From: Pseudomonas alkylphenolica
Lineage (GTDB): Bacteria > Pseudomonadota > Gammaproteobacteria > Pseudomonadales > Pseudomonadaceae
Length of the DNA stretch: 64,000 bases
Assembly (NCBI RefSeq): GCF_016009175.1
Contig: NZ_JADUCM010000031.1
Location: 1-64,000 of the forward strand
Direction of reading: 5' to 3'
Every line of letters starts with the position of its first letter. The stretch's first letter is position 1. The notes below the pieces were generated by a model. That model was not told the origin of the DNA. It saw only the letters and a program-made list of their open reading frames with translations, and ran no database searches. Position numbers and translations under genes: made by a program. This document shows, one piece after another, positions 1 to 9,019 of this stretch.

Positions 1-93
1 GGGGGGCCCCGCTCAATGTACGCGTGTGCACCTGCCAGGGCCTGATTTGTCGCCCCCCCTGCTAACGTGGGGGAGCGGGCGCTCGCCGGCGTG

Positions 94-110
94 GGGGCGC
101 GTAGCGCCCC
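94..110. terminator. GC-rich inverted repeat downstream of the OYE gene
   Basis: Arms GGGGCGC and GCGCCCC are separated by GTA, 13 bases past the stop codon of the old-yellow-enzyme gene. No T-run follows on the minus strand, so this is a weak terminator candidate. Nothing else interpretable was seen in bases 1-122, which are simply very G/C rich. Confidence 0.35.
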
Positions 111-122
111 TGGGCTGGTACA

Positions 123-1244
123 TCAACCGACGTACGGCGCGTAGTCCACGTAACCGCTAATACCGCCACCGTAATAGGTGTCGCGATCGGCCGGGGTCAG
201 CGGCCAGCCATTTTTCAGGCGTGCGACCAGGTCCGGGTTGGAAATGAACGGCTGGCCGAACCCTGGCAGGTCGATCAGACCGCTGTCGACCAGCGCTTGC
301 GCACGTTCCAGGGTCAGGTCGCCGGCCAGAATCAGCGCAGTGTTGCCCAGGACCTTGCGGCAATTTTGCAGCAGCTTCTTGATTGCTTCGTCGCGAACCT
401 GGGCGCTTTCAGCAGCGAGGAAGAAGTTGGTCTGGTCCATGACATGGACATAGGCAATACCGCGCTGGCCCAGCCCCGCGCACAGCGCCGCATAGGTTTC
501 GTCGATCTCGGGGTACAGCGGCATGTCCATCAACTGGCCGTAAGGCGAGATGCGGATGCCTACGCGTTCTTTGCCGATACGGGCGCACACGGCGTCGACC
601 ACTTCGAAGGCGAAGCGCAGGCGGTTCTCCAGGGTGTCGGCGGCGTACTGGTCGGTGCGGTCATTGACCAGCGGGTTGAGGAACTGCTCGACGATGTAGC
701 CATTGGCGCCATGGATCTCGACGCCGTCAAAGCCGGCTTCAATCGCATTGGCTGCCGCCTGGGCAAAGTCCCTGACCACGCGGGCAACGCCCTCGGTGCT
801 CAAAGGTTGCGGAACCGAGGTGGCAACAAAACCAGGGTTGCCCTGTTCATCGTAGCCAAAGGCAACTGCGCCTTGGGCGACTTTGCTGCTGGCGCTGACA
901 GGGGCCTTGCCGCCTTCCTGAATCGAGGTGTGCGACACCCGGCCGACATGCCAGAGCTGTGCGTAGATCTTGCCGCCCACGCTGTGCACGGAATCAGTGA
1001 CCAGTTTCCAGCCGGCGATCTGCGCCGGGGTGTAGATCCCCGGGTTGAACAGGTAGCCCTGGCCCTCACGGGAGATCGGCGTGCCTTCCGAGACGATCAG
1101 GCCGGTGGTGGCGCGCTGCGCGTAGTAGAGGGCGGTTTCGACGGTAGCGATGTCGTCAGGGGACCGCGAGCGGGTCATCGGCGCCATGACAAAACGGTTG
1201 CTGAGTACGTCGTTACCCAGTTTGAACGTGTCGAACAAGCTCAT
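123..1244 (-). CDS. Old yellow enzyme family alkene reductase (NemA/XenB-like)
   Basis: Predicted 373-residue FMN-dependent, NAD(P)H-using ene-reductase of the old yellow enzyme family, cytosolic. It would reduce activated C=C bonds of enones, nitroesters or similar electrophiles. The N-terminus MSLFDTFKLGN, then NRFVMAPMTRSR, is the classic start of the NemA/XenB group. A QLWHVGR segment (flavin and substrate contacts) and HGANGYIVEQFLNP follow, then a C-terminal GFGQPFISNPDL phosphate-binding stretch. The frame stays open upstream to a GTG at 1328, adding 28 residues, but family members begin at the ATG at 1244, which is chosen here. It diverges from a LysR gene and is probably controlled by it. 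Substrate range cannot be read from sequence. Confidence 0.9.
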   Translation of the reverse strand: MSLFDTFKLGNDVLSNRFVMAPMTRSRSPDDIATVETALYYAQRATTGLIVSEGTPISREGQGYLFNPGIYTPAQIAGWKLVTDSVHSVGGKIYAQLWHVGRVSHTSIQEGGKAPVSASSKVAQGAVAFGYDEQGNPGFVATSVPQPLSTEGVARVVRDFAQAAANAIEAGFDGVEIHGANGYIVEQFLNPLVNDRTDQYAADTLENRLRFAFEVVDAVCARIGKERVGIRISPYGQLMDMPLYPEIDETYAALCAGLGQRGIAYVHVMDQTNFFLAAESAQVRDEAIKKLLQNCRKVLGNTALILAGDLTLERAQALVDSGLIDLPGFGQPFISNPDLVARLKNGWPLTPADRDTYYGGGISGYVDYAPYVG

Positions 1245-1411
1245 GCGTGAGATTCCATCAATTGGACCTATCGGAAAGTGAGCAAGGGCCTCATCAGAGG
1301 GCCTCTTTGCTCCAGAAAGCATTTCCACTAGGATATTGAAGAATCTGTAATTGATCCGAGGAGAAAATTACCAAGTGTCAGGAATTAAATTCATCAATCG
1401 CGGAGTCTGAC

Positions 1412-2338
1412 GTGTATTCATCCGAGCGCCTCAAAGGCATCGACGTGTTCGTCATGGTGGCCGATCTGGGCAGCTTTACCGCAGCGTCCGAGCGCCTTGG
1501 CCTGACCAGCTCGGCCATCAGCAAGGGCATCGCCCGCCTGGAACAGCGCATCGGTACGCGGCTGTTCAACCGCACCACGCGCCGCCTGGCCCTCACCGAA
1601 GCGGGCACCACCTTTTACCGCACCTGCACCGCCGTGCTGGCAGACCTGGAAGAGGCCGAGCTGGCCATCGCCAGCGAGTGCAGCGAGCCCCATGGGCGCA
1701 TCCGCATCGATCTTCCGGCGTCGTACGGGCGCCTGCATGTGCTGCCGCTGATCCTCGAATTCGTCGAGAAGCACCCGTTACTGCAGCCGCACATATCGTT
1801 CTCCGACCGCTTCGTCGATCCGCTGCACGACGGCATCGACATTGTCGTCAGGATCGGCGGCACAGACGCATGGCCGGCCGCACTGGGCCATCAGTACTTT
1901 GGCGCCCAGCGCCTGACCTTCTGTGCGTCTGCCGACTATTTGAAAGCGCACGGCGCTCCCACCACGGAGCGTGACCTTGAACAGCATCAGTGCATTGGCT
2001 ACCTGCAAAGCGACGGGCTGGTCGGGCCTTGGTTCTTCAAGGGCGAGCTGCCGGGTGAAATGGAGCGCCGCGTGGTGCACACGCGGATGGCAGTGGGCGA
2101 TGGTCAGGCGGAGGTGGACGCCGTGCTGGCCGGGCATGGCATCGGCCAGCTACCGACCTGGCTGGTGCACCAGCACCTGGAGTCAGGCGCGATCGTCGAA
2201 GTGCTGCCGGACCTCGCCACCGATGGCTTGCCGATGAACCTGATTTGGCTCAAGAGCCGGGAGAACCTGCCCAAGGTCAAGGCGCTGATCGACTACCTCG
2301 GCGAGCGGCTGGCAGCGCATGGTACGCATAAACGCTGA
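1412..2338 (+). CDS. LysR-family transcriptional regulator
   Basis: A 308-residue LysR-type regulator. The N-terminal winged helix-turn-helix (residues about 8-65) contains FTAASERLGLTSSAISKGIARLEQ in two adjacent helices, followed by RLFNRTTRRLALTEAG. The rest is a periplasmic-binding-like effector domain. The start is a GTG with GGAG about 6-10 bases upstream. It is transcribed divergently from the old-yellow-enzyme gene, with 167 bases between the starts. Such pairs usually mean that the regulator controls the neighbouring reductase, responding to an electrophile or the enzyme's substrate. The CrgA/DhcR-like subgroup is suggested by the general sequence, but this is not certain. Confidence 0.9.
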   Translation: MYSSERLKGIDVFVMVADLGSFTAASERLGLTSSAISKGIARLEQRIGTRLFNRTTRRLALTEAGTTFYRTCTAVLADLEEAELAIASECSEPHGRIRIDLPASYGRLHVLPLILEFVEKHPLLQPHISFSDRFVDPLHDGIDIVVRIGGTDAWPAALGHQYFGAQRLTFCASADYLKAHGAPTTERDLEQHQCIGYLQSDGLVGPWFFKGELPGEMERRVVHTRMAVGDGQAEVDAVLAGHGIGQLPTWLVHQHLESGAIVEVLPDLATDGLPMNLIWLKSRENLPKVKALIDYLGERLAAHGTHKR

Positions 2339-2421
2339 GTGCTGATCTTGAGGTTTGCTGAACCCTGAATGGGGGCGTCTCACCGACTCCCGACTGCATT
2401 GGAATTGACGTGTATCCCTCT

Positions 2422-3204
2422 CTATTCAAACAACGCTACAGCGCGAACAAAACCCGCCGAGGCATGGCGAATCTTGTAGGGAAAACACGAAACCCAGAAA
2501 CCGGATGCAGGCAGCTGATCCAGGTTGGCCAGCTTCTCCATTTGCCCGTAACCGATGTCGCGTCCGGCTTTATGCCCCTCCCAGATGATCGAAGCGTCGC
2601 CCGACTCGGCGAAGCGCTCGCGGGTGTACTTGAACGGGGCGTCCCAACTCCAGGCATCCGTGCCGACCACGCGTACTCCGCGCTCCAGTAGATACAGGGT
2701 GGCCTCACGGCCCATTCCCACGCCCGCATCCAGGTAGCCCGGCTGACCGAACAACTCACCGGCGCGGGTGTTGATCAGCACGATTTCCAATGGACTCAAG
2801 CTGTGCTCGATGCGCATTAACTCCGTTTCCAGGTCCGCTACGGTGACCACGTGACCATCGGGCAAGTGCCGGAAGTCGAGTTTTACACCTGGCTGCAAAC
2901 ACCAGTGCAACGGCAGTTCATCGATACCAAATGCCGGCTTGCCTCCGTCTGTCGTCGATGCGTAGTGCCACGGGGCATCCATGTGGGTGCCACTGTGTGT
3001 GGTGATGGAGAGCCGCTCAGCCGCCCACGACTCATTGCCGGGCAGGTCTTCTTTGCGCAGCCCGGGGAACATGGCCGCCATTTCCGGCCAGCCTTGCTGG
3101 TGGTCCATGTAGTCGATGCGCGGGAGCAAGGGGGGTGGATCGGTATACGGGTTGTTGTCGAGACAGACCGACAGGTCGAGCATGCGGCACTTATTCAGGT
3201 TCAT
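2422..3204 (-). CDS. Cyclase family protein (KynB-like metal hydrolase)
   Basis: A 260-residue member of the cyclase/kynurenine-formamidase superfamily, metal-dependent hydrolases acting on amides, lactones or cyclic diketones. The signature HSGTHMDAPWHY (residues about 70-81) supplies the histidine and aspartate metal ligands. A second conserved segment, WEGHKAGRDIGYGQMEKL, lies near the C-terminus. It is the last gene of the long minus-strand aromatic cluster and overlaps the upstream epimerase gene by 14 bases, so translation is probably coupled. In this setting it may open a ring-cleavage product, but the reaction is inferred only from context. It runs convergently into the LysR gene; the 83 bases between them show no clear terminator. 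Confidence 0.85.
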   Translation of the reverse strand: MNLNKCRMLDLSVCLDNNPYTDPPPLLPRIDYMDHQQGWPEMAAMFPGLRKEDLPGNESWAAERLSITTHSGTHMDAPWHYASTTDGGKPAFGIDELPLHWCLQPGVKLDFRHLPDGHVVTVADLETELMRIEHSLSPLEIVLINTRAGELFGQPGYLDAGVGMGREATLYLLERGVRVVGTDAWSWDAPFKYTRERFAESGDASIIWEGHKAGRDIGYGQMEKLANLDQLPASGFWVSCFPYKIRHASAGFVRAVALFE

Positions 3205-4189
3205 GGACAGCGACTCCGGTGTTGGCTGTTGTCGATGGGGTGGAACGCGGTTTGAGATTCAATGCGTTGCGCAGCAATGCCGCGGCGGAGCCGTCGTGGC
3301 GAAAGCCGGCTGTGCGGGCGCGAGGGGCGCGAAGGGGAGGCAGGCGCCCAAACAGGCGTTCCAGCTGTGGGTCAGGTTTGAAGCGAATGTTCGCGCCGTT
3401 GTTCTGGCCAAAGCGAGCACCCAGCGCATCGAGTACCTGGGCAATGGACAACTGCAGTACCGGTAGCTGCCAGAGGCGTTCTTGCGTCAGATTGTTGAGC
3501 TGCGCCGCGTGCAGCAGGTTGTCCACGCAGCATCGCGCCGACATCCACCAGGCTGTGGCCTGGGGTGAAACCGGACAGTCATAGGCATCACCGTCCGCAA
3601 AGGCGTGCAACAGGTCGCTCATGAATGCAGATTTAAGGCCGTTCGATTCACGCGGGCGCGCGACGATGCCGGGCAGGCGCAGCACGCGACCATCGACCTC
3701 ACCCCGGCGTGCCAGGTCTTCGATGGCAATCTCGATCATGCGCTTGTGGGCCGCATAGGACAGCTGAGGCTGCGCGACCTGCGATTCGTCCATCCGTGCC
3801 GGCAGGTCACCGCCGTAAACGGCAACGCTGCTGGCGTAGACCAGGACCGGCGGGCGGTGGTGATTGCGCAACTGATTCAAGAGTTCAAGGCTGGCTTGCA
3901 GGTTGACCTGGTAGCCGAGTTCGTAGTGCGCCTCGGCAGCGCCGCCGGGGACGCTGACGAGGTGAAACACCACGTCAATGCCGTCGGCCAGCACTCTGCG
4001 CAGCAGCGCAGGGTCAGTGATGCTGCCGCTGTGGCGACGTAGCCGGCGGTCTTCCGGGAAGCTCTCCAGCATTTGGTCGAGCAACAGCAGCGCGTCGATT
4101 TTTTGCCCGCGCAGTTCACCCTGTTCAAGCAGCCGGGCAACCAGTTCACGGCCGACGAAGCCATTGGCGCCACTGACCATCACGCGCAT
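3191..4189 (-). CDS. NAD-dependent epimerase/dehydratase family protein (extended SDR)
   Basis: A 332-residue extended short-chain dehydrogenase. The Rossmann motif GANGFVG is at residues 7-13, the VYASSVAVYG serine segment is near residue 120, and the active-site Tyr/Lys pair is in SYAAHKRMIE. Overall it resembles the D-erythronate dehydrogenase/UDP-sugar epimerase-like group. Its start overlaps the stop of the upstream fumarylacetoacetase-family gene by 10 bases, and its end overlaps the cyclase gene. It therefore lies within one tightly packed operon. It probably oxidises or reduces a hydroxy or keto intermediate of the pathway rather than a nucleotide sugar. That is inferred from its neighbours. 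Confidence 0.8.
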   Translation of the reverse strand: MRVMVSGANGFVGRELVARLLEQGELRGQKIDALLLLDQMLESFPEDRRLRRHSGSITDPALLRRVLADGIDVVFHLVSVPGGAAEAHYELGYQVNLQASLELLNQLRNHHRPPVLVYASSVAVYGGDLPARMDESQVAQPQLSYAAHKRMIEIAIEDLARRGEVDGRVLRLPGIVARPRESNGLKSAFMSDLLHAFADGDAYDCPVSPQATAWWMSARCCVDNLLHAAQLNNLTQERLWQLPVLQLSIAQVLDALGARFGQNNGANIRFKPDPQLERLFGRLPPLRAPRARTAGFRHDGSAAALLRNALNLKPRSTPSTTANTGVAVHEPE

Positions 4190-5172
4190 GGCAAACCTCC
4201 TTGCACCACGCGCTGGTCAATGGCACCAAACAGTACCTCGCCGTCCAGGCCCCTGGCTTCCATGCGTACCCGGTCGCCAAAGCGCATGAACGCAGTGCGC
4301 GGCGCACCCTCGGCAATGGTTTCGATGGCACGGCGCTCGGCAATGCAGGCCGAGCCGACACTGCGATCACTGTTGGACACGGTGCCGGAGCCGATCAGCG
4401 TGCCCGCGCTCAAGGGGCGGGTCAGCGCGGCGTGGGTAATCAGCTGGTGAAAGCCAAAGTGCATGGCCCCGCCATGCGGATGACCGAACCACTCGCCGTT
4501 CCACTCGACCTGCAATGGCAGGTGTACGCGGCCATCGCGCCAGGCGTCGCCCAGTTCATCAGGGGTCACGGCCACAGGGGCAAAGCTGCTCGACGGTTTG
4601 GCCTGGAGGAAACCGAAACCGGTTTTCATCTCGCGTGGCGCCAGGGCACGCAGGCTGACATCGTTCAACTGCAACACCAGGCGTACATGGCGCAGAGCCT
4701 GGTCGGCCGGGCAGCCCATGGGGACCTTGTCGAGTAAAACTGCAAACTCGCCTTCGAAATCGATGCCGTGCGCTTCGCTGGGCAAAGGGATGTCTGCACG
4801 CGGGCCAAGGAAGTCGTCGCCGGCACCCTGGTAGATCAGCGGAATGCGTTCGACACCCTCAATGGGGTCGAGGTTGAAGGCTTTCTGCATCAACTCGCCA
4901 TGGCTGAGGAAGCAAGAGCCGTCCAGCCATTGCCACGCCCGTGGCAATGGCGCCAGCATCTGCTCGACAGCCAGCGCAAAGCTGCCTTCGGCATCATTGT
5001 CATTCAGACGGCGATACAACTGCTCCAGCGCCGTGTGCACGTGCTCCCAGTTATCCAGCGCGGCCTGCAGGGTCGGGGCAATGGCGCCGGCATTTACCGC
5101 GCGCAGCAGATCGCGGGACACCACGATCAGGCATCCGTCGCGGGTGCCGTCATTGAGCGTGGCCAGTTTCAT
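4180..5172 (-). CDS. Fumarylacetoacetate hydrolase family protein
   Basis: A 330-residue FAH-family protein, usually a Mg/Mn-dependent C-C hydrolase (fumarylacetoacetate, fumarylpyruvate) or decarboxylase/hydratase. An N-terminal domain of about 80 residues precedes the catalytic domain. The metal-binding acidic cluster DFEGEFAVLLDK is visible near residue 140, and the GSGTVSNSDRS loop near residue 280. It overlaps the upstream cupin gene by 4 bases (ATGA) and the downstream epimerase gene by 10. Position and family suggest that it splits a ring-fission product late in the aromatic pathway. The exact substrate is unknown. Confidence 0.85.
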   Translation of the reverse strand: MKLATLNDGTRDGCLIVVSRDLLRAVNAGAIAPTLQAALDNWEHVHTALEQLYRRLNDNDAEGSFALAVEQMLAPLPRAWQWLDGSCFLSHGELMQKAFNLDPIEGVERIPLIYQGAGDDFLGPRADIPLPSEAHGIDFEGEFAVLLDKVPMGCPADQALRHVRLVLQLNDVSLRALAPREMKTGFGFLQAKPSSSFAPVAVTPDELGDAWRDGRVHLPLQVEWNGEWFGHPHGGAMHFGFHQLITHAALTRPLSAGTLIGSGTVSNSDRSVGSACIAERRAIETIAEGAPRTAFMRFGDRVRMEARGLDGEVLFGAIDQRVVQGGLPCA

Positions 5173-5741
5173 GGCAGCAGCTCCTGCAGGTGGGCGGTGT
5201 ATCGACCGTCGAGCAGGATGAACACCATCCTCGCCATCTGTTCGGTGCGGTTGCTCCAGGCGTGGTTGGTGCCGCGCTGCACCACGATGTCGCCGCGTTT
5301 TAGGTGCACCTCTTCGTCGTCGAGCACCAGCCAGACTTCACCTTCGGTGATGACACCGTAGTCCAGCGTTTCGGTACGGTGCATGAGTTTGTGCCGGGAC
5401 TGGGCATTACCGGTACCGGCGTGGAACTGGCCAATTTCGGCAAACGCCGCCGCGGCATCCTCGGCGCTGACCTGGTTCTGCACGCTGTCCGGCGGGATAT
5501 CCACTACGCGGATGACACTGCCCAGCGGCCCGGGGCTCAATTGCAGGGGCTGGGCTGTCGGGTCCGGTGCATTGTCCAGCGGAGCCGGCGAAGTGGCGCT
5601 GTTCCACACCTCGTAGAACACCGTGCCAGGGACCGCCTTGAGCGGGAAATTGTTCGGTGTGGCGCCGGCGCTTGCGACCACGGCAAGGCCCTCGGCGTTG
5701 TGGCCGGTCACGATGCGTTTGAAACCAGGAAGTTGTTGCAT
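5169..5741 (-). CDS. Cupin-domain protein
   Basis: A 190-residue small cupin. The barrel motifs lie in the C-terminal half: HRTETLDYGVITEGEVWLVL, then LKRGDIVVQRGTNHAWSN, giving histidine and glutamate metal-ligand candidates. The start at 5741 has a strong AAGGAG-type ribosome site, and the SDR stop lies only 10 bases upstream. An in-frame extension upstream is therefore rejected. Cupins of this size in aromatic clusters can be dioxygenases, isomerases or accessory proteins. The sequence alone does not settle which. It is embedded in the operon between the SDR and the FAH-family hydrolase. Confidence 0.8.
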   Translation of the reverse strand: MQQLPGFKRIVTGHNAEGLAVVASAGATPNNFPLKAVPGTVFYEVWNSATSPAPLDNAPDPTAQPLQLSPGPLGSVIRVVDIPPDSVQNQVSAEDAAAAFAEIGQFHAGTGNAQSRHKLMHRTETLDYGVITEGEVWLVLDDEEVHLKRGDIVVQRGTNHAWSNRTEQMARMVFILLDGRYTAHLQELLP

Positions 5742-5751
5742 GACTTCTCCT

Positions 5752-6567
5752 TTAGTTGCCATCGCCGATGGTGGTGCCACCGTCGACAATGATGTTCTGA
5801 CCGCTGATGAAGGCGCCGCCGGGTGCGGCCAGTAACAGCGCCAGGGCGGCAATTTCTTCAGGGCGCCCGACACGGCGCAAGGGTGTGAGCGCCAGGCGGC
5901 GCTGCATCACCTCGGGGTTATCCGTAAGGGGGCGGGCGAATTCGGTTTCGATGACCCCGGGGCTGATCGCATTGACGCGAATGTTGCTGGGCCCCCACTC
6001 GACGGCGAGATTGCGCGCCAGTTGTGCCAGGCCTGCCTTGGATATTCCGTAAAGCCCAAGCGCCTTGTTGCCGCGCACGCCGGCAATGCTCGACATGAGC
6101 ATGACGCTGCCGCCACCCTGTTCGGCCATGGCAGGGAGCAGGAGGCTGGTAAGCCAGACGCTGCTGCGCAGGTTCACGGTGAGGGTCAGGTCCCATTCAG
6201 CGTTGCTGGCGCTGGCGGTCGGTCCCAGGTGCGGTGCGACGCCAGCGTTGCAGACCAGCACGTCGATCCGGCCCAACTGCGCCAGCGCCTGAGTTGCCAG
6301 TTCAACGACATCCGGCTGGCAAGACAGGTCAGCAGGCACGGCATGGGCCTCTATACCGGCGGCACGCAACACGGCGGCGGTATCCCGGGTGGCCTGAAGG
6401 TCTTCGCTGCTGACAACCAGCCTGGCGCCGGCGCGCCCCAGTTGCCAGGCAACTGCCAGGCCGATGCCCCGCGTTGCTCCGGTAACAAGCGCTGTTTTGC
6501 CGGCGAGTGAGAACAGGTCATTGTGCAAAAGCGATTGAGCTGTCCCGGCTTTTTGCTCACGCGACAT
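5752..6567 (-). CDS. Classical SDR-family oxidoreductase
   Basis: A 271-residue classical short-chain dehydrogenase. It has the cofactor motif TGATRGIG (residues about 30-37), the NAG motif CNAGVAP, the catalytic serine in MLMSSIAG and the YGISK Tyr/Lys pair, then a C-terminal SGQNIIVDGG. It overlaps the end of the RND transporter gene by 11 bases. It likely interconverts an alcohol and ketone in the pathway. Whether it uses NAD or NADP is unclear; the ATR after the first glycine gives no clear acidic preference. Confidence 0.88.
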   Translation of the reverse strand: MSREQKAGTAQSLLHNDLFSLAGKTALVTGATRGIGLAVAWQLGRAGARLVVSSEDLQATRDTAAVLRAAGIEAHAVPADLSCQPDVVELATQALAQLGRIDVLVCNAGVAPHLGPTASASNAEWDLTLTVNLRSSVWLTSLLLPAMAEQGGGSVMLMSSIAGVRGNKALGLYGISKAGLAQLARNLAVEWGPSNIRVNAISPGVIETEFARPLTDNPEVMQRRLALTPLRRVGRPEEIAALALLLAAPGGAFISGQNIIVDGGTTIGDGN

Positions 6568-9016
6568 GGTGCACCGCCTTGTTCAAACGGATGTCGGCCG
6601 ACGCCGTACCTGGCGAGTCAGCCGTCGGAACCGTTGCTGACGCGGTAACGCGACGTGGCAACAGGAAGTAGGCGAGGGCTGGTAGCAGCATCAGGGCACC
6701 GACCATATTCCAGACGAACATGAACGCCAGCAGCACACCCATGTCGGCCTGGAACTTGATCGGCGAGAAGATCCAGGTGCCCACGCCGATGGCGAGGGTT
6801 ACACCGGTCAGCATGACCACCTTGCCGGTGAACAGCAGGGCCTGGTAATACGCCCTGGACAGGCTGGCGCCCCGGCGCAGCTGGGCCAGCACGATACTCA
6901 TGACGTACAGGGCGTAGTCGACACCAATGCCGACACCGAGGGCGATCACCGGCAGGGTGGCGACCTTGACGCCCATCCCCAGCGCAACCATCAAGGCCTC
7001 GCACAGAATGGAGGTCAGCACCAGCGGCAGCACCGCGCAGAGCACCGCTCGCCACGACCGGAAGGTCACCAGGCACAGCAGGACAACGGCGCCATACACC
7101 CACCAGAGCATGTCGTGGTTGGCTTGTTTGACGACGATGTTGGTCGCCGCTTCAATGCCGGCACTACCGGCAGCCAGGAGGAATGCGGCCTCTTCATCGC
7201 TGTTGTCGCGGGCAAAGGCTTCGACGTGATCGACCACGTTGGTGAGCGTGTCGGCCTTGTGGTCCTTGAGGTAGGCATAGACTGTCAGCAGGCTGCAGTC
7301 GTCGTTGTACAGGCCACGTGGCGCACCGGCGGTGACCATGTTCAAGGTGGCCTGGTTGTTCACCAGCTCGTACCACTTGGGGTTGCCCTCGGAGAGGCCG
7401 ACCAGCACGCGGCGATTGAGCAACGCCAGCGAGTTGGTCGAGTCGACGCCCTCCAGCCCGCGCAGCTGCCAGTCCAGGTCGTCAACGCGCTTGAGTGTGC
7501 TGTACGCCGAGCAGGCGCCGGCCGGGGTCTTGACCATCACCGCGAAGACATCGCTACTGGCACCGTAGTGCTGGGTGATAAAGGCATTGTCACGGTTGTA
7601 GCGCGAGTCCGGGCGCAGCTCGGGCGCTCCGGCATCCAGGTCGCCCACCTTGAGCTTGAGGCTGACTGCATAACCGCCACAGGCCATGAGCGCCGCGACG
7701 ATCACGCACCCCGTAGCCCAGCGTTTGCGGGTAAAAAGGTCGAGAAAGCGCCAGACAACGTGCTTTTCTGCGCCACCCGCTTCGGCTTCTTCGGCGCGCA
7801 GGCTGCGTCGCGCAGCGGTGGGGCTGACGCCGATATAGGACAGCAGCACCGGCAGCAGGATCAGGTTGGTGAAGATCAGCACCGCGACACCAAGGCTGGC
7901 GATCACCGCCAGGTCCTGGATGACCTGGATCTTGATGATCATCAGCACTGCGAACCCGACCGCGTCGCACAGCAACGCCGTCAGGCCGGCCAGAAACAAC
8001 CGGCGGAAAGTGAAGCGCGCGGCCACCAGGCGGTGCATGCCGCGGCCGATGTCCTGCATGATGCCGTTCATTTTTTGCGCGCCATGGCTCATGCCGATGG
8101 CAAACACCAGAAAGGGCACCAATACCGAGTACGGATCAAGCTGGTAGCCCAGCATTGGCAGCAAGCCCAGTTGCCAGATCACCGCGACCAGCGAACAGGT
8201 CACCACCAGCACCGTGCTGCGCACACAACGGGTGTACCAATAGAGCACGGCGGCGGTAATCAGTATCGCGGCAGCGAAGAACAGCACAATCTGCTTGAGC
8301 CCATCGATCAGGTCGCCGACGACTTTGGCAAACCCGGTAATGTGGATCTCGACACCTTGCGCCTGATACTTGCTGCGTAGCGTTTCAAGCGCATGCGCGA
8401 AGTCGGTGTAGTTCAGTGGCTGACCGTCCGGCGTGCGCTCCAGCAGCGGCACGTAGACGATACTGGAGCGCTGGTTGAAGGCCACCAGTTGGCCGATTTC
8501 GTTGGAACGTTCGACATTGCGCTTCAGCGCCTCCAGGCTGGCACTGCTGCCGTCATAGCCATCAGGGATGACCGGGCCGCCTTCAAGCCCCTCTTCGGTG
8601 ACACCTGTCCAGCGTGTCGAGGGCGTCCAGAGCGATTTCATCGCTGCCCGGTCAACCCCGGGCAGCAGGTAGACCTCATCGTTGAGTTGCTGCAGCGTGT
8701 TCAGGTAATGACTGTCGTAGAGGGTGCCCTGCGGGTTGACCACGGCAATGCGCACGGCATTGCCCAAACCGGCCAGTTCCTGGCGATGCTCCAGGTAATT
8801 GACGATAAACGGGTGCTCGCGGGGGATCATCTTTTCGAAGCTGGCGTTGAGCGTCAGGCGTGTCGCCTGCCAGCCCAGCAGCAGTGTCGCGGCCAGGCAC
8901 AGCAACAACACCAGGGTGCGATGGTTGAACAGCGCACGTTCCAGCAGGGAGCCTGAGGTGCTGTCGAACTGATCGAGGTCGCCTGAAGATGGCGCAGGGG
9001 AGGTAGGTACGTGCAT
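6557..9016 (-). CDS. RND-superfamily (MMPL) transporter
   Basis: An 819-residue inner-membrane protein of the MMPL/RND type. One membrane helix lies near residues 30-52, followed by a periplasmic loop, a block of helices around 235-400, a second large loop, and a second helix block from about 645 to 795. This is the two-fold repeat of RND pumps. The GxxxDYALYVMSIV segment in the second block carries the aspartate typical of proton-coupled members. It sits between the SDR and the YCF48 gene (3-base gap). MMPL genes with YCF48, DUF1329 and DUF1302 neighbours recur in clusters for hydrophobic substrates. A role in moving the substrate or a lipid-like compound across the envelope is inferred. Confidence 0.87.
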   Translation of the reverse strand: MHVPTSPAPSSGDLDQFDSTSGSLLERALFNHRTLVLLLCLAATLLLGWQATRLTLNASFEKMIPREHPFIVNYLEHRQELAGLGNAVRIAVVNPQGTLYDSHYLNTLQQLNDEVYLLPGVDRAAMKSLWTPSTRWTGVTEEGLEGGPVIPDGYDGSSASLEALKRNVERSNEIGQLVAFNQRSSIVYVPLLERTPDGQPLNYTDFAHALETLRSKYQAQGVEIHITGFAKVVGDLIDGLKQIVLFFAAAILITAAVLYWYTRCVRSTVLVVTCSLVAVIWQLGLLPMLGYQLDPYSVLVPFLVFAIGMSHGAQKMNGIMQDIGRGMHRLVAARFTFRRLFLAGLTALLCDAVGFAVLMIIKIQVIQDLAVIASLGVAVLIFTNLILLPVLLSYIGVSPTAARRSLRAEEAEAGGAEKHVVWRFLDLFTRKRWATGCVIVAALMACGGYAVSLKLKVGDLDAGAPELRPDSRYNRDNAFITQHYGASSDVFAVMVKTPAGACSAYSTLKRVDDLDWQLRGLEGVDSTNSLALLNRRVLVGLSEGNPKWYELVNNQATLNMVTAGAPRGLYNDDCSLLTVYAYLKDHKADTLTNVVDHVEAFARDNSDEEAAFLLAAGSAGIEAATNIVVKQANHDMLWWVYGAVVLLCLVTFRSWRAVLCAVLPLVLTSILCEALMVALGMGVKVATLPVIALGVGIGVDYALYVMSIVLAQLRRGASLSRAYYQALLFTGKVVMLTGVTLAIGVGTWIFSPIKFQADMGVLLAFMFVWNMVGALMLLPALAYFLLPRRVTASATVPTADSPGTASADIRLNKAVHHVA

Positions 9017-9019
9017 GGC